Positions 22,101-32,894 of a DNA stretch of 64,000 bases are shown piece after piece. This stretch comes from Lotus japonicus (taxonomy: Eukaryota; Streptophyta; Magnoliopsida; Fabales; Fabaceae). The notes beneath the pieces were generated by a model. That model had not been told where the DNA came from and made no database searches. It was given only the letters and a program-made list of their open reading frames with translations. The stretch is from NCBI RefSeq assembly GCF_012489685.1, contig NC_080046.1:59696195-59760194 (forward strand). Reading direction: 5' to 3'. The translations under genes and the position numbers were made by a program. Positions within the stretch are counted from its first letter, which is position 1; each line of letters opens with the position of its first letter.

Positions 22101-24203
22101 GCACAATAGTTTGATTTTTGTTTAAAAACATAAAAGTAAATGAAAACAAGTAAAATAATGGAGAAACAACAGGTATGAGGAATTGTTGGGATGAGATTTC
22201 ATTGAATGACCTCTGTGCCTTCTAGTGATTCAAATACAACCAAGTCTATGCTTATGACTCATCTACACTAGTTCAACCCTACATCATCGATGTCTCGCAT
22301 GAGTAGATAGCAATAACTCTCTAATCCTAAACATTGATGTCTCACATGATTAAGAAAGATAGTTATCATGAAGCTTTGGTGTTTATGTGACTAACAAACC
22401 TAACTCTATGTCTAGCAATTAGGATTATTAGGTGATTAACTCTAGTTCGGACTCTAGGCGATATAGCTCTCGCTCTCACGCCGAATCAAGTATATATGTT
22501 CTAGGTGTGCAAACTAAAACATAACATGAAGATCAAGAGAGAATCACTAACTCATAAACAAAGAACATGATTTATATCAAGGAGAATCAAATAGAAAACA
22601 TAAGTATCAATCAATTACATCAAACCCCAACAAAAGAAAGATTAGCTATCCATTTTCATGGATAACTTTACAAATAGAGAAGAAGAATGAGAAGAACCGA
22701 AACCTTCGCGATGTCTCGCCGCCGAATCCGATGTCCAAGCCTCTTCTCTAGCCTCCTCCATGTTTCTCTTGTGTTTCCCCTCTGTTTGGGTTCTGTTATG
22801 ATCCCGTTTTTTCCGCCAGATTCTTAAAAGAAGCTTTTTATATTGAAAAATAGCAGTACAGAGCGCTGGGCGGCCTCTTTTGGGCGTTGGGCGGCCAGAT
22901 TCCTTCAAGGTTGGGTTTCTGGAACCGCCATGGGCGCTGGGCGGCCTCTGCAACCCGCTGGGCGCCCAACACATCTTCAAACTCTTTTTTTCTTGCCAAA
23001 GCTTGTCATCTTCCTTGAATCTTCAATCCTTCAACACAAATCAAGATGAAAATCAAACTTAAGCACATTTTATTCTAAAGTTCATCTATCAATTAGTTCT
23101 AATCAAAAGAAGTAGATTTGGTCAAGATTTATCATGAATTGACAAGGATAAATGCCTAAATTTCTCATCAAAATAGGTAAAATTGGCACTTATCAAAAGG
23201 ACGCATTACCCTCTATCTTCTTGTGTATGTAGATGACATCATTCTTACTGGAAGTGATTCTGCTCTTCTGACTGAGTTTATTGCTCGTCTTAATGCTGAG
23301 TTCGCCATTAAATATCTAGGTAAGCTTGGCTACTTCCTTGGTCTTGAGATCAATTATACTGCTGATGGCTTGTTCTTGGGACAGGCCAAATATGCTCATG
23401 ATTTTCTTTCTCGTGCTATGATGCTTGAGGCCAGTTCTGTTTCGACACCCTTGGCTGCCGGTTCTCATCTAGTTAGTTCTGGTGAGGCTTACTCAGATCC
23501 TACGCATTACCGCTCTTTAGTTGGGGCCTTGCAGTACTTGACTATTACTCGTCCTGACTTGTCATATGCTGTTAACACTGTTAGTCAGTTCCTTCAGGCT
23601 CCGACTGTGGATCATTTTCAGGTCGTCAAACGAATTCTTCGTTATGTATGTGGCACACAACACTTCGGTCTTACGTTTCGTCGTACCTCTTCCCCCGCTG
23701 TTCTTGGTTATAGTGATGCTGATTGGGCTCGCTGCACGGACACTCGCCGCTCTACTTATGGTTATGCCATTTTTCTTGGTGATAATCTTTTGTCTTGGAG
23801 TGCCAAGAAACAACCTACTGTTGCCCGCTCTAGTTGTGAATCTGAGTACCGAGCTATGACTCATATTGCTTCTGAGCTAGTTTGGTTGGTTAATCTTCTT
23901 CATGAGCTTCGTGTTCGGTTATCAGCGACTCCTCTTCTTCTTAGTGACAACCAGAGTGCTTTGTTTATGGCCCAAAATCCCGTTGCTCATAAGCATGCCA
24001 AACACATTGACTTGGATTGTCACTTCGTCCGTGAGCTGGTTTCCTCTGGTCGATTAGCTGTTCGTCATGTGCCCACTTCTCTCCAGCTTGCTGATATTTT
24101 CACTAAGGCGTTACCTCGTCTTTTGTTTGAACTTTTTAGATCCAAGCTTCGAGTTGGTCTTAATCCAACGCTAAGCTTGACGGGGGGTGTTAGAGATAAA
24201 TAG
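19148..24203 (+). pseudogene. Copia gag-pol polyprotein relic
   Basis: The reading frame opens inside gag (around [15 protein letters not shown]); about the first half of gag and its start codon are missing, deleted between about 19110 and 19150. Domains then follow in order: zinc knuckle [14 protein letters not shown], protease DTGATSH, GAG-pre-integrase HSRLGH, integrase catalytic core with [15 protein letters not shown] and ERKHRH, and the RT start (SKWVFRTKF). The first break is a TAG at 21721-21723 in place of a conserved Trp. A one-base frameshift follows near 21830, then the solo LTR 21967-23195 splits RT. After it comes the catalytic YVDD (23226-23237), and RNase H with DADWA and SESEYRA-type motifs up to 24203. 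It cannot encode its own enzymes. Confidence 0.93.
21967..23195 (+). mobile_element. Nested 1.2-kb solo LTR
   Basis: Starts TGTTGAAAG, ends CACTTATCA, and is bracketed by the 5-bp target duplication AAAGG (21962-21966 and 23196-23200). Removing it together with one AAAGG would leave the host RT frame continuous, which confirms the borders. It has no PBS, internal repeat or protein frame, so it is an LTR-LTR recombination product. The word 'gtcgtatccacagggaggtg' near its start and the 'gcgctgggcggcc' repeats at 22860-22960 are typical of long plant LTRs. Strand is assigned arbitrarily; class is unresolved. Confidence 0.85.
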
Positions 24204-24366
24204 GCGTAATATCCTACGGGATATTCCTTTTGTTATTCTTTAATATATTTTGTAATATGTCTCAGAATATTCTAAGAATATTCTAAGGAATATTCTATAC
24301 TTTCTTTATTATAAATAATATTGTCTACCTCACACATAATTTGTGGTGAAAATATCCAATCTTACA
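24188..24366 (+). repeat. 3' LTR of the copia element
   Basis: 179-bp partner of 18922-19089. Its 11 extra bases are a tandem duplication within 'gaatattctaag'. The three base differences are all G/A or C/T transitions. Confidence 0.95.
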
Positions 24367-25196
24367 CTGACTAAAATTAGATTTCTTTTTAGACTCCTTT
24401 TGACTTATATCAATCAAGTTGTCATATTAGAAAATAGAAATCAATCATACACCCCAACACCTCAAACTCATTTCACAAAAGAAGAGAGGAATTGGGTGAC
24501 TTTCGAGGAATTAAGGCCCTTAACCCTTTGAAACTAAATCATTTTCCTACCCAGGTTCATGAGCTAAATAAATGAGACTACAACCGGTTAACATCATCAG
24601 TGAAGTGAAGCAAAATCAAGGTAAGTCCACTGTGCTGGTTTCTGTTAGTTAAAGGAGCAAAAATTAGTTAATGGTTGTTGGATAGAGTTCCAGCAAAATA
24701 TGGGAAAGAAAGACTAAAGATATGGCGAGAAGATAACATGACTTTTAGTTAGAAAACTGTCTTGGCCTTGGGGGACAGATCTCAGGCTCATGAGATTCTA
24801 AGGACAACTTGTATTAAGGGAAACCTCATCAATAAAATCTCATTCTTTCTTTCATTTTCTATCCATTACATCATTGGTTTCAGGGTGAATAATGCTGTAG
24901 AATCACTTCTAATTTGAACCTACAAGTCTTAGCTTTTGAATAAACGTGCCTTGTATTCTATGCAAACTGTGAAACCAAATATGCACCTATCTTTGAACCA
25001 AAATCTGTCACAAATTAATCATGATAGTTAACTAAACTCCATTCATCTGTATTTATAGATCACCATATCCACAAAAAGATGCAAGTCCAAGATTGTTGAC
25101 ATTTTTCTTTTGCACATAAAAGCTTAGGGGGAGAGGATATCTATAAAATAATTTTGATCTTCCAAACAAACATACACTTAGAAGTAAGAACATTCA
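24367..25196. other. Spacer, no gene seen
   Basis: AT-rich, unique-looking DNA downstream of the methyltransferase-like gene A. Short frames at 24343-24531 start inside the LTR and are not genes. Confidence 0.5.
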
Positions 25197-26921
25197 TCAT
25201 TTACTGAGTAAAGGAGGTGTTTGGAGCTTGAACTTGTAAGTACTAGATTCCCCGAGCGCAAAAGATGCATCAGATAATTTTCCATAGGCTCTCTTGTTGT
25301 CATAACCAGGATAGTCATCCTTGAAAAATGGCACAACTTGTTGCAAGACCAACCCTTTTTTTTCTGCCTTCTTTACCAGATCCCATTTGTTGTATGGATC
25401 ACCCTCCTTGTGTGTTACATGAATCTCCCCTCCCTCTTTCTTTAACAACACTTTGGCATTTGCTAAGAATCCCTTCACCAACCTTTTGTTCAACCTGCTT
25501 GGTTGTCACAAATTCAGATCCATCAGTAACTAGCTCAGTAGATGAAACCAAAATATTTGCATGTCTCCTTACTCCTTAGTCTATTATCTATCAAGCAACT
25601 CAGCAAGAATGCAGGTATCACTAAATTCTCATTTGTCATCTTAAATAAATCAAAGTTTAGCAAGACAGCATAATGATCAAATACCAGTTCCAGAACCCAA
25701 AATCCCCTTGTTTAAAGGGAAATCTAATTGAGTAGGTGCAAAGTATGATGATACTAAATAGAGGATTAAGATTAAGTGCTACCAAGCATGTGTAGAGTCT
25801 AGAGTAATTTCTGTTACAAGTTCCGCACATTCGTACTTTCTACCTATTAGTGACTATGTTAAGATATCTGTTGACATTAGTGCAAACGGACGTTAGCATG
25901 CACTTCAAAGCAAAAAGTGAACGAAACTCTTCCGATAGATTGAAATGAAAATCAATTCACGTTTCACTGAACTTGTATCCAAACAAACACTAAATTCTTT
26001 TCACTATACTCTCGTGCCTTAATATATGCCTTGATATATGAAGTAGAAAACTCATATCATAGCAACAAATTATACTATGCATTCTTGTGCATAAGTGTGA
26101 CTCTAAAGCTGGAAGCTGCTGGCAATTATAATTAGTTGACTCTGATTGACTTATTCTTTTCCAATCTTTTAGCAGTTATCTTGCACTATTATATGATTAA
26201 ACTCTACTTTTAAGTTCATTACAGTCACAGAAAAGTTACTTATGGACATTTAAACAATCTCAGAACAACCTAATTCAGGCTTCAAGCAGCAGCAATACCA
26301 TTAACAAAAGACAAAAAAGGTAAAGCAACATCAAATTAAAAAAAATTAAGCAAAACAAACAAGAGATGAAAAGGTAAGGGAACATTACTGAATCTGGCAG
26401 TAGCTATTCTCAGGGTAAAGAAACCCAACATGAGGGAAGTTATAGACAATGCGATCGAACCGCTGAGTCTTGAGAAAGAAATGCTGGCACATGTCCTTAG
26501 CATCAACACCATGAAGGACAAGGCAACCCTTTGCTTCAAGCTCCCTCACATTGCTAAGTCCATTACTATACTTCTTTGCAAGATTCTCTGCCAAAAAAAA
26601 TCAAATGGGCATTTCCAAGTTTTGATCTTTTTTCTTTTTTCAGGAAGCTAAAGAGGAAAATGAATAGAAAATGTTAGACTTGTTCTGACCCTGGGAATCA
26701 AGGGAAGTTGCAACGAGATTGTGAGCAGAACCAAAAGCAGTGGCTAAACAGAGAGAAAAGGAGAAGTCACCCTCTCCAACAAGGAGTATCCTCTGCTTTG
26801 ATGAGTAATGCTTCTTCCATTTCTCTGACTCTTGATGATGATCATCATCATTGACATCAATGTCAAGTTCATCATTATTGTCTACTCTATCTTCTTCTTG
26901 TTCTTGTTCTATTCTAGCCAT
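25197..26921 (-). CDS. DUF2431 / BMT5-like Rossmann-fold methyltransferase protein, copy A (intact)
   Basis: Exons 26921-26690, 26587-26389 and 25494-25197 join in frame to 242 residues. After an acidic N-terminus (ELDIDVNDDDHH) comes the conserved SAM-binding-like strand and loop ILLVGEGDFSFSLCLA, then SNVRELEAKGC, VLHGVDAKDM, FDRIVYNFPHVGF, LVKGFLANAK, EIHVTHKEGDPYNKW and a C-terminal DASFALGESSTYKF. This is the DUF2431 family, whose yeast member Bmt5 methylates uridine-N3 in 25S rRNA; the plant proteins near this size are mostly uncharacterised. The start is set by the first ATG before the conserved part. Intron 2 (894 bp) is much longer than intron 1 (102 bp). It is the only intact copy of a three-unit tandem array. 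Confidence 0.88.
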
Positions 26922-28407
26922 TGTTGTTTTGATCAAGAATAATGCATTGCATTGGTCTAAAGGATTTACAGTGAGAACCCAATTTGACGAATCGTAATGA
27001 ACCAAAGTGAAGAACTTTATTGCGTCCCTCCAAATACCCTGCTTTTCACAAAGCACCTTTCACGGAGCCATTTGTTTGTTATTGCTACTTCATTCCACTT
27101 TTTTTTTTAATCCTAGTTAGTTGATTCTAATTTGTTATGTTTGAATCAATATAGGGACATGTTTGATTCCCCTTAAGTAAGGTTTTGAGTTAGAATCTTG
27201 TGGATGAAAAAACCTCATTAGGAGAGTTAGTCCCATGATGTGATGTTCTCGACTCAAACAAGATTGCACTCGAAAGAGGACATCTGTCTTACACAAAATT
27301 TTTTTTATCTAAACATTTTAATCTTCGAGATGTTTGTACAAAAACATAAAATACAAAACTTGAGTTAATTTCAGAATCAATCATTTAAAACTATTTGATA
27401 TGATTTTGAATGTAAGATATTACATTCAATTTTTTATTTATTTGGTTATATAAAAATTAGGTTCTCCCTAATATTCACCATTTTTATAGTGGTGTAAGTT
27501 TACACCGCTTGCTTTGACCGGTTATAGCATGTCAACACATATTTTTTTTTAAAAAAAAAATGCTTAAAAATTTATTAATGTTAAATATTTCTAAAAAATA
27601 TGTGTTGACCTGTTACAGCGGGTTAATGCAAGTGGTGTAAAATTACACCACTTAAAAAATGGTGCACATTAGAGGTTACCTAAAAAATTAACCATAATCA
27701 TTAAAAAAAAAACTTTGTGAGTAAACATCTTTTTTTTTATACATCGGAAAACTTTGAGTAAACATCTTAATGGTAGAAAAGACAATTAAATTTTATTAAT
27801 TATTCTAATATTATTAAATGTCAAATAAATTAATACAGTAGTTATTTCCAAAAAAAATCACAATTAATGTCATTGATAACTATTAAATATAAATTGATGC
27901 ACCTGTATTTTTAAAGTGCTTCGAAAGCTTAAAGTTCTTGAGCCAACATTGAAAAGATAAATTGCAAAATAACTAACTAAGCACCAAACAGGGCATCAAC
28001 GAAGTCCAAAATACAAAAGTGAAATTGGTTCCTCTAAATCTCCACCTTGCATTTTTCCTATTTTGATGGAATACAATACCTTATTTTAGGGCACTCATCC
28101 AGGGATCCTACCAATAAAAAGTATATTAATTATATTAATTTTTATAAATTGATCAATTTAGAATTATTTGGTTACATTGCTTAGTTGAGATTTTTATAAA
28201 TTTTGTAATGATATATATTGATCGGATCCTTTCCTTTTATGTTGAACATAATTTCCTTTTATTTACAATGTGTAGATGTGACTGAATAAAATATTTAATA
28301 TATAAAAAGTCCATTATTGATTCTTTCTTATTTTAGATTACTCATCTAATACTATATATTATACTATTATGCAATAGTTTTCTCAACAATTTGTTTACCT
28401 TGTTAAT
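26922..28407. other. Spacer of array unit 1
   Basis: 5' flank of DUF2431 copy A (about 26922-27110), then a 165-bp piece shared by all units ('aaggttttgagttagaatcttg', SINE-like box B), one MITE (27470-27680) and AT-rich DNA before the small ORF. No gene seen. Confidence 0.55.
27470..27680. mobile_element. MITE with 9-bp target duplication, absent from sister unit
   Basis: Inverted ends: left GGTTCTCCCTAATATTCACC, right (inverted) GGTAACCTCTAATGTGCACC, with 'gtggtgtaa..ttacacc' arms inside. Flanks are TAAAAATTA (27461-27469) and TAAAAAATTA (27681-27690). The matching place in unit 2 (about 30337-30356) is empty and reads straight through, which fixes the borders. The 9-bp duplication suggests a MULE-type MITE. 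Confidence 0.85.
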
Positions 28408-28632
28408 ATGAAGAACAATACAAAGGAGGTTAAGGATGTTGCCATGAAGGAAGGATTCCATGAAGTTTTAGAGGTGCTTCAGCTTTCTGAGAATGCGGTT
28501 TCTGGTGCGATTGATGTTTCAGAAATTAGGGAGTTGATCGAGTCTGATATGTTTCTTCAAGAAGTTGTCAATTCCTTCTTAATGTACTATGATCAGAAGA
28601 ATAATAAGAGGAAGTACATCTTCATTGATTGA
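28408..28632 (+). CDS. Small conserved ORF, copy S1 (74 aa)
   Basis: Encodes a 74-residue, mostly helical acidic protein: MKNNTKEVKDVAMKEGFHE, then VLQL-ENA, IDVSEIRELIES, FLQEVVNSFLMYYDQK and a basic end. Three copies exist in the array; differences are mostly single substitutions plus indels of 3 or 6 bases, so all three stay in frame. A diverged relative of the second half lies at 47294-47551. I do not recognise the family; it might be a piece of a larger protein. No signal peptide or membrane segment. Expression is unknown. Confidence 0.45.
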   Translation: MKNNTKEVKDVAMKEGFHEVLEVLQLSENAVSGAIDVSEIRELIESDMFLQEVVNSFLMYYDQKNNKRKYIFID

Positions 28633-28900
28633 GTATTTCATTGTTCTCTCTTGAGTTAAAGAGAAATCATGGGTGATTTGTATTATCAATATTGTTTTAA
28701 ACATAGAAAATAAGCTATTATGCACCTACCTAGGCTAGAATACGTTTAGTAGCAATGCGTTTTCTGGTGTGATTGACGAATCATTTATCTATGTACCCTC
28801 TGTTGATGATTAAGGAGTAAGAGCAATTTATGATGTTGCGATTATTCTATTCCATGTTGTTCTTAGTAATTTTAATATAATTTGTCAACTCTTTTAATCA

Positions 28901-29842
28901 TCATTTACTGAGTAAAAGAGGTGTTTGGAGATTGAACTTGTAAGTACTAGATTCCCCGAGCGCGAAAGATGCATCAGATAATTTTCCATTGGCTCTCTTG
29001 TTGTCATAACGAGGATAGTCATCCTTGAAAAATGGCACAACTTGTTGCAAGACCAACCCTTTTTTTTCTGCCTTCTTTACCAGATCCCATTTGTTGTATG
29101 GATCACCCTCCTTGTGCGTTACATGAATCTCCCCTCCCTCTTTCTTTAACAACACTTCGGCATTTGCTAAGAATCCCTTCACCAACCTTTTGTTCAACCT
29201 GCTTGGTTGTCACAAATTCAGATCCATCAGTAGCTAGCTCAGTAGATGAAGCCAAAATATTTGCATGTCTCATTACTCCTTAGTCCATTATTTATCAAAC
29301 AAGAATACATGTATCTGGCAGTAGCTATTCTCAGAGTAAAGAAACCCAACATGAGGGAAGTTATAGACAATGCGATCGAACCGCTGAGTCTTGAGAAAGA
29401 AATGCTGGCACATGTCCTTAGCATCAACACCATGAAGGACAAGGCAACCCTTTGCTTCAAGCTCCCTCACATTGCTAAGTCCATTACTATACTTCTTTGC
29501 AAGATTCTCTGCCAAAAAAAATCAAATGGGCATTTCCAAGTTTTGATCTTTTTTCTTTTTTCAGGAAGCTAAAGAGGAAAATGAATAGAAAATGTTAGAC
29601 TTGTTCTGACCCTGGGAATCAAGGGAAGTTGCAACGAGATTGTGAGCAGAACCAAAAGCAGTGGCTAAACAGAGAGAAAAGGAGAAGTCGCCCTCTCCAA
29701 CAAGGAGTATCCTCTGCTTTGATGAGTAATGCTTCTTCCATTTCTCTGACTCTTGATGATCATCATCATCATTGTCATCAATGTCAAGTTCATCATCATT
29801 GTCTACTCTATCTTCTTCTTCTTGTTGTTCTATTCTAGCCAT
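28901..29842 (-). pseudogene. DUF2431 copy B, splice-site deletion
   Basis: Exon equivalents 29842-29611, 29508-29310 and 29198-28901 have the same lengths as copy A (232, 199, 298). Most of intron 2 is gone (111 bp left of 894), and the deletion reaches the exon 2 border, turning donor GTAATG into TGTATT. The nearest GT would add one base and shift the frame; reading through hits a stop after about nine codons. All coding parts remain otherwise open, so the deletion appears recent. Confidence 0.8.
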
Positions 29843-30846
29843 TTTTGTTTTGATCAAGAATAATGCATTGCATTGGTCTAAAGGATTTACAGTGAGAACC
29901 CAATTTGATTACCAATGAATCAAAGTGAAGAACTTTATTGCGTCCCTCCAAATACCCTGCTTTTCACAGTGCACCTTTCACGGAGCCATTTGTTTGTTAT
30001 TGCTACTTCATTCCACTTTTTTTTGCTCATCTTACTTAGATTCTAATTCCTTTTTTCTAATTTGTTGTGGTTTGAATTAATATAGGGACATGCTCGATTC
30101 TTCTTACGTAAGGTTTCGTGTTCGAGTCTTGTGGATGAAAAAAAACTATACTATGAGAGTTAGCCTGTAGATGTTCTAGACTCAAACATGATTACCTCCG
30201 AAAGATGACATATGTTTACACAAAAAAAAAATGCCAAAATCATAAAATATTGAGTTAATTTCTAAATCAATCATTCAAAACTATTTGATATAATTTTGTG
30301 TGTAAGATATTACATTCAATTTTTTATTTAGTTGGTTATATAAAAATTAACCATAATCATTAAAAAAAAAGATTTTGTCAATAAACAACTTAATGGTAGA
30401 AAAGTCACAATTGACTTTTATTAATTATTGTAATATCATTAAATGTCAAATTAATAGAGTAGTTATTTTCAAAAAAAATCACAATTGACTTTTTTTAATT
30501 ATTCTAATGTCATTAATATTTAAAACACTAAAAAAATCTTTACAATAACTATTAAATGTAATATTAATACATTAATTATTTTAAAAAATATAGAATTATT
30601 TAATATTTAAATTAATAAAAAAATCATAAAATAAAAATAAGACATCATCTACCTAGTAATTATAATATGAGAGAGAAAACTTATGAAGGAAGATATAGAA
30701 TGAGAGGATGACACTTGACAGAGTTACCACTTTTTGGTTTCGAAAATAGTATATAGTATGTGATGATGATATGAGATGATATGATATGATTTTTACAACT
30801 AATCTGATTTACAGTAGATCGACAATATTTGAATTCTAAAAATATG

Positions 30847-30957
30847 TCTCCGAATGATAGTTCAAGTGCTAAGAGTTAAGGGACATGTGTGTTGGGTGAG
30901 GGAGGTCCAGGGATAATACTTGAACAATGCAATTTATCTTTTCAATGTAAAAAAAAA
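30847..30957 (+). mobile_element. SINE copy in unit 2
   Basis: tRNA-like head 'gatagttcaagtgctaagag' (box A type), then 'gggaggtccagggata' (box B type), ending ATGT plus an A run. Flanks 'gaattctaaaaatat' and 'tttctcaaaatat' match those of the copy at 34529-34644, so both derive from one insertion that was later duplicated with the array. Confidence 0.65.
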
Positions 30958-31457
30958 TTTCTCAAAATATAAATTGATGCATGAAGAAAAAGTTCGCTTG
31001 AGCGAACTATGGACCGCTTGAGCGAACAATACAACCCAAACTAGCATGCTCTAACCTAAAAACAAACAAAATAAGCACCAAACAGTACATCAACGAAGTC
31101 CAAAATACAAAAGTGAAATTGGTTCCTCCAAATCTCCACCTTGCATTTTTCCAATTTTGATGCAATACAATACCTTATTTTAGGGCACTCATCCACGGAT
31201 CCTACCAATAAAAAATATATTAATTGACAATCAAGTTGGTGATTATATTAATTTTTATAAATCGATCAATTTAGAATTATTTGGTTACATTGCTTAGTTG
31301 AAATTTTTATAAATTAGGTAATGATATATATTGATCGGCATCCTTTCCTTTTATGTTGAACATCATTTCCTTTTATTTTTATTTTTTTATACAACGGAAG
31401 ATTTTCCTTTTATTTACAATGTGTAGATGTGACTGTATAAAATATTTAATACATAAA

Positions 31458-31705
31458 TGTTGGAGAAAATAGTGAAATAACATGAAAGAGTAGAGAGAGA
31501 AATTAAGGGAAAATATATTATTGACTTAATTAAAACTGAAAGCAATACATGTCTTATATAAAAGATCTAACTTACTAGAAGATAACTAAAAGATAACTTC
31601 TTATCATAATAACCAAATTAGTTATTATCTTTTATTCTAGCTTCTATCTAATAGCACTATATCACTATCTCTTAGCTAAATTTAATATTTGAATTAATAT
31701 CCACA
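31458..31705 (-). mobile_element. Solo LTR, specific to unit 2
   Basis: On the minus strand it reads TGTGGATATTAATTC ... TTTTCTCCAACA, with TATATAAGAC inside and a CT-rich end, like a copia LTR. Units 1 and 3 lack it at the same place. The flanks show no clean 5-bp duplication (ATAAA on the left; ATAAA three bases beyond the right border), so the right edge may be off by a few bases. Confidence 0.6.
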
Positions 31706-31814
31706 TTAATAAAAATTCTATTATTGATTCTTTCTTATTTTAGATTACTCATCTAATAGTATATATTATACTATTATGCAATAGTTTTCTCAACAATTTG
31801 TTTACCTTGTTAAT

Positions 31815-32027
31815 ATGAAGAACAATACAAAGGAGGTTAAGGATGTTGCGATGAAGGAAGGATTCCATGAAGTTTCAGAGGTGCTTCAGCTTCCTGAGAA
31901 TGCGATTTCTGGTGTGATTGATGTTTCAGAAATTAGAGAGTTGATCGAGTCTGATACGTTTCTTCAAGAAGTGGTCAATTCCTTCTTAATGTACTATGAT
32001 CAGAAGAATAATAATAAGAGGAAGTAG
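31815..32027 (+). CDS. Small conserved ORF, copy S2 (70 aa)
   Basis: Closest to S1, with Ser/Leu, Pro/Ser, Ile/Val, Val/Ala and Thr/Met changes and one extra Asn codon (3-bp indel) near the end. A TAC-to-TAG change ends it four codons earlier than S1. The core IDVSEIRELIES and FLQEVVNSFLMYYDQK is unchanged. Function unknown. Confidence 0.42.
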   Translation: MKNNTKEVKDVAMKEGFHEVSEVLQLPENAISGVIDVSEIRELIESDTFLQEVVNSFLMYYDQKNNNKRK

Positions 32028-32489
32028 ATCTTCATTGATTGAGTATTTCATTGTTCTCTCTTGAGTTAAAGAGAACTCATGGGTGATTTGTATTATCAAT
32101 ATTGTTTAAAACATAGAAAATAAGCTATTATGCACCTATCTAGGCTAGAATATAGGAGATAGTAGTAATGTGTTTTCTGGTGTGATTGACGAATTATTTA
32201 TCTATGAGCCCTCTCTTGATGATTAAGGAGTAAGAGCAATTTATGTTGCAATTATTCTATTCAACGTTGTTCTTAGTAATTTTAATATAATTTATCATCT
32301 CTTTTTATAATCTCGTATTTTTTCTTCTCGCAATAACTTAGATAAGATTTGAATACTCAAAATATAAATTGACCCACAGCTTAGAAATACCAATCGGTCC
32401 CCTTATGTGGGAAAAAATTAGTTGTATACAATCAATTTTCAGGAAGCTAAAGAGGAAAATGAAATAGAAAATGTTAGACTTGTTCTGAC

Positions 32490-32721
32490 CCTGGGAATCA
32501 AGGGAAGTGGCAACTAGGTTGTGAGCAGAACCAAAAGCAGTGGCTAAACAGAGAGAAAAGGAGAAGTCACCCTCTCCAACAAGGAGTATCCTCTGCTTTG
32601 ATGAGTAATGCTTCTTCCATTTCTCTGACTCTTGATGATGATCATCATCATTGACATCAATGTCAAGTTCATCATTATTGTCTACTCTATCTTCTTCTTG
32701 TTCTTGTTCTATTCTAGCCAT
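32490..32721 (-). pseudogene. DUF2431 copy C, exon 1 only
   Basis: A 232-bp exon 1 equivalent (ATG at 32721, VGEGDFSFSL present) with its donor at 32489. About 50 bp into intron 1 the sequence jumps (near 32438) to the flank that follows the small ORFs. Exons 2 and 3 are lost. If read through, the frame runs into unrelated sequence, so it is a truncated pseudogene. Confidence 0.85.
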
Positions 32722-32894
32722 TGTTGTTTTGATCAAGAATAATGCATTGCATTGGTCTAAAGGATTTACAGTGAGAACCCAATTTGATTACCAATGAATC
32801 AAAGTGAAGAACTTTATTGCGTCCCTCCAAATACCCTGCTTTTCACAGTGCACCTTTCACGGAGCCATTTGTTTGTTATTGCTACTTCATTCCA

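Larger units (their letters stand above)
18922..24366 (+). mobile_element. Ty1/copia LTR retrotransposon, broken, with nested solo LTR
   Basis: LTRs at 18922-19089 (168 bp) and 24188-24366 (179 bp) both start TGTTAGAGATAAATAGG and end CTTACA. They differ by three transitions and one 11-bp duplication in the right copy. The PBS TGGTATTAGG follows the left LTR directly (a degenerate initiator-Met type) and the polypurine tract GACGGGGGG precedes the right one. Flanks CTGAG and CTGAC are a 5-bp target duplication with one change. The domain order protease-integrase-RT-RNase H makes it copia; the short LTR and sequence style suggest the Ale/Retrofit lineage. About 1.8% LTR divergence points to insertion within roughly the last million years, assuming usual plant rates. 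Confidence 0.95.
29843..31814. other. Spacer of array unit 2
   Basis: Holds the shared flank, the empty MITE site near 30345, a SINE (30847-30957), a near-palindrome GTTCGCTTGAGCGAAC (30992-31007, its right half repeated at 31013-31026), and a solo LTR (31458-31705). No gene seen. Confidence 0.55.

Noticed and set aside
24343..24531. 62-codon ORF at the copia 3' border
   Set aside because: Starts inside the LTR and has no likeness to known proteins.
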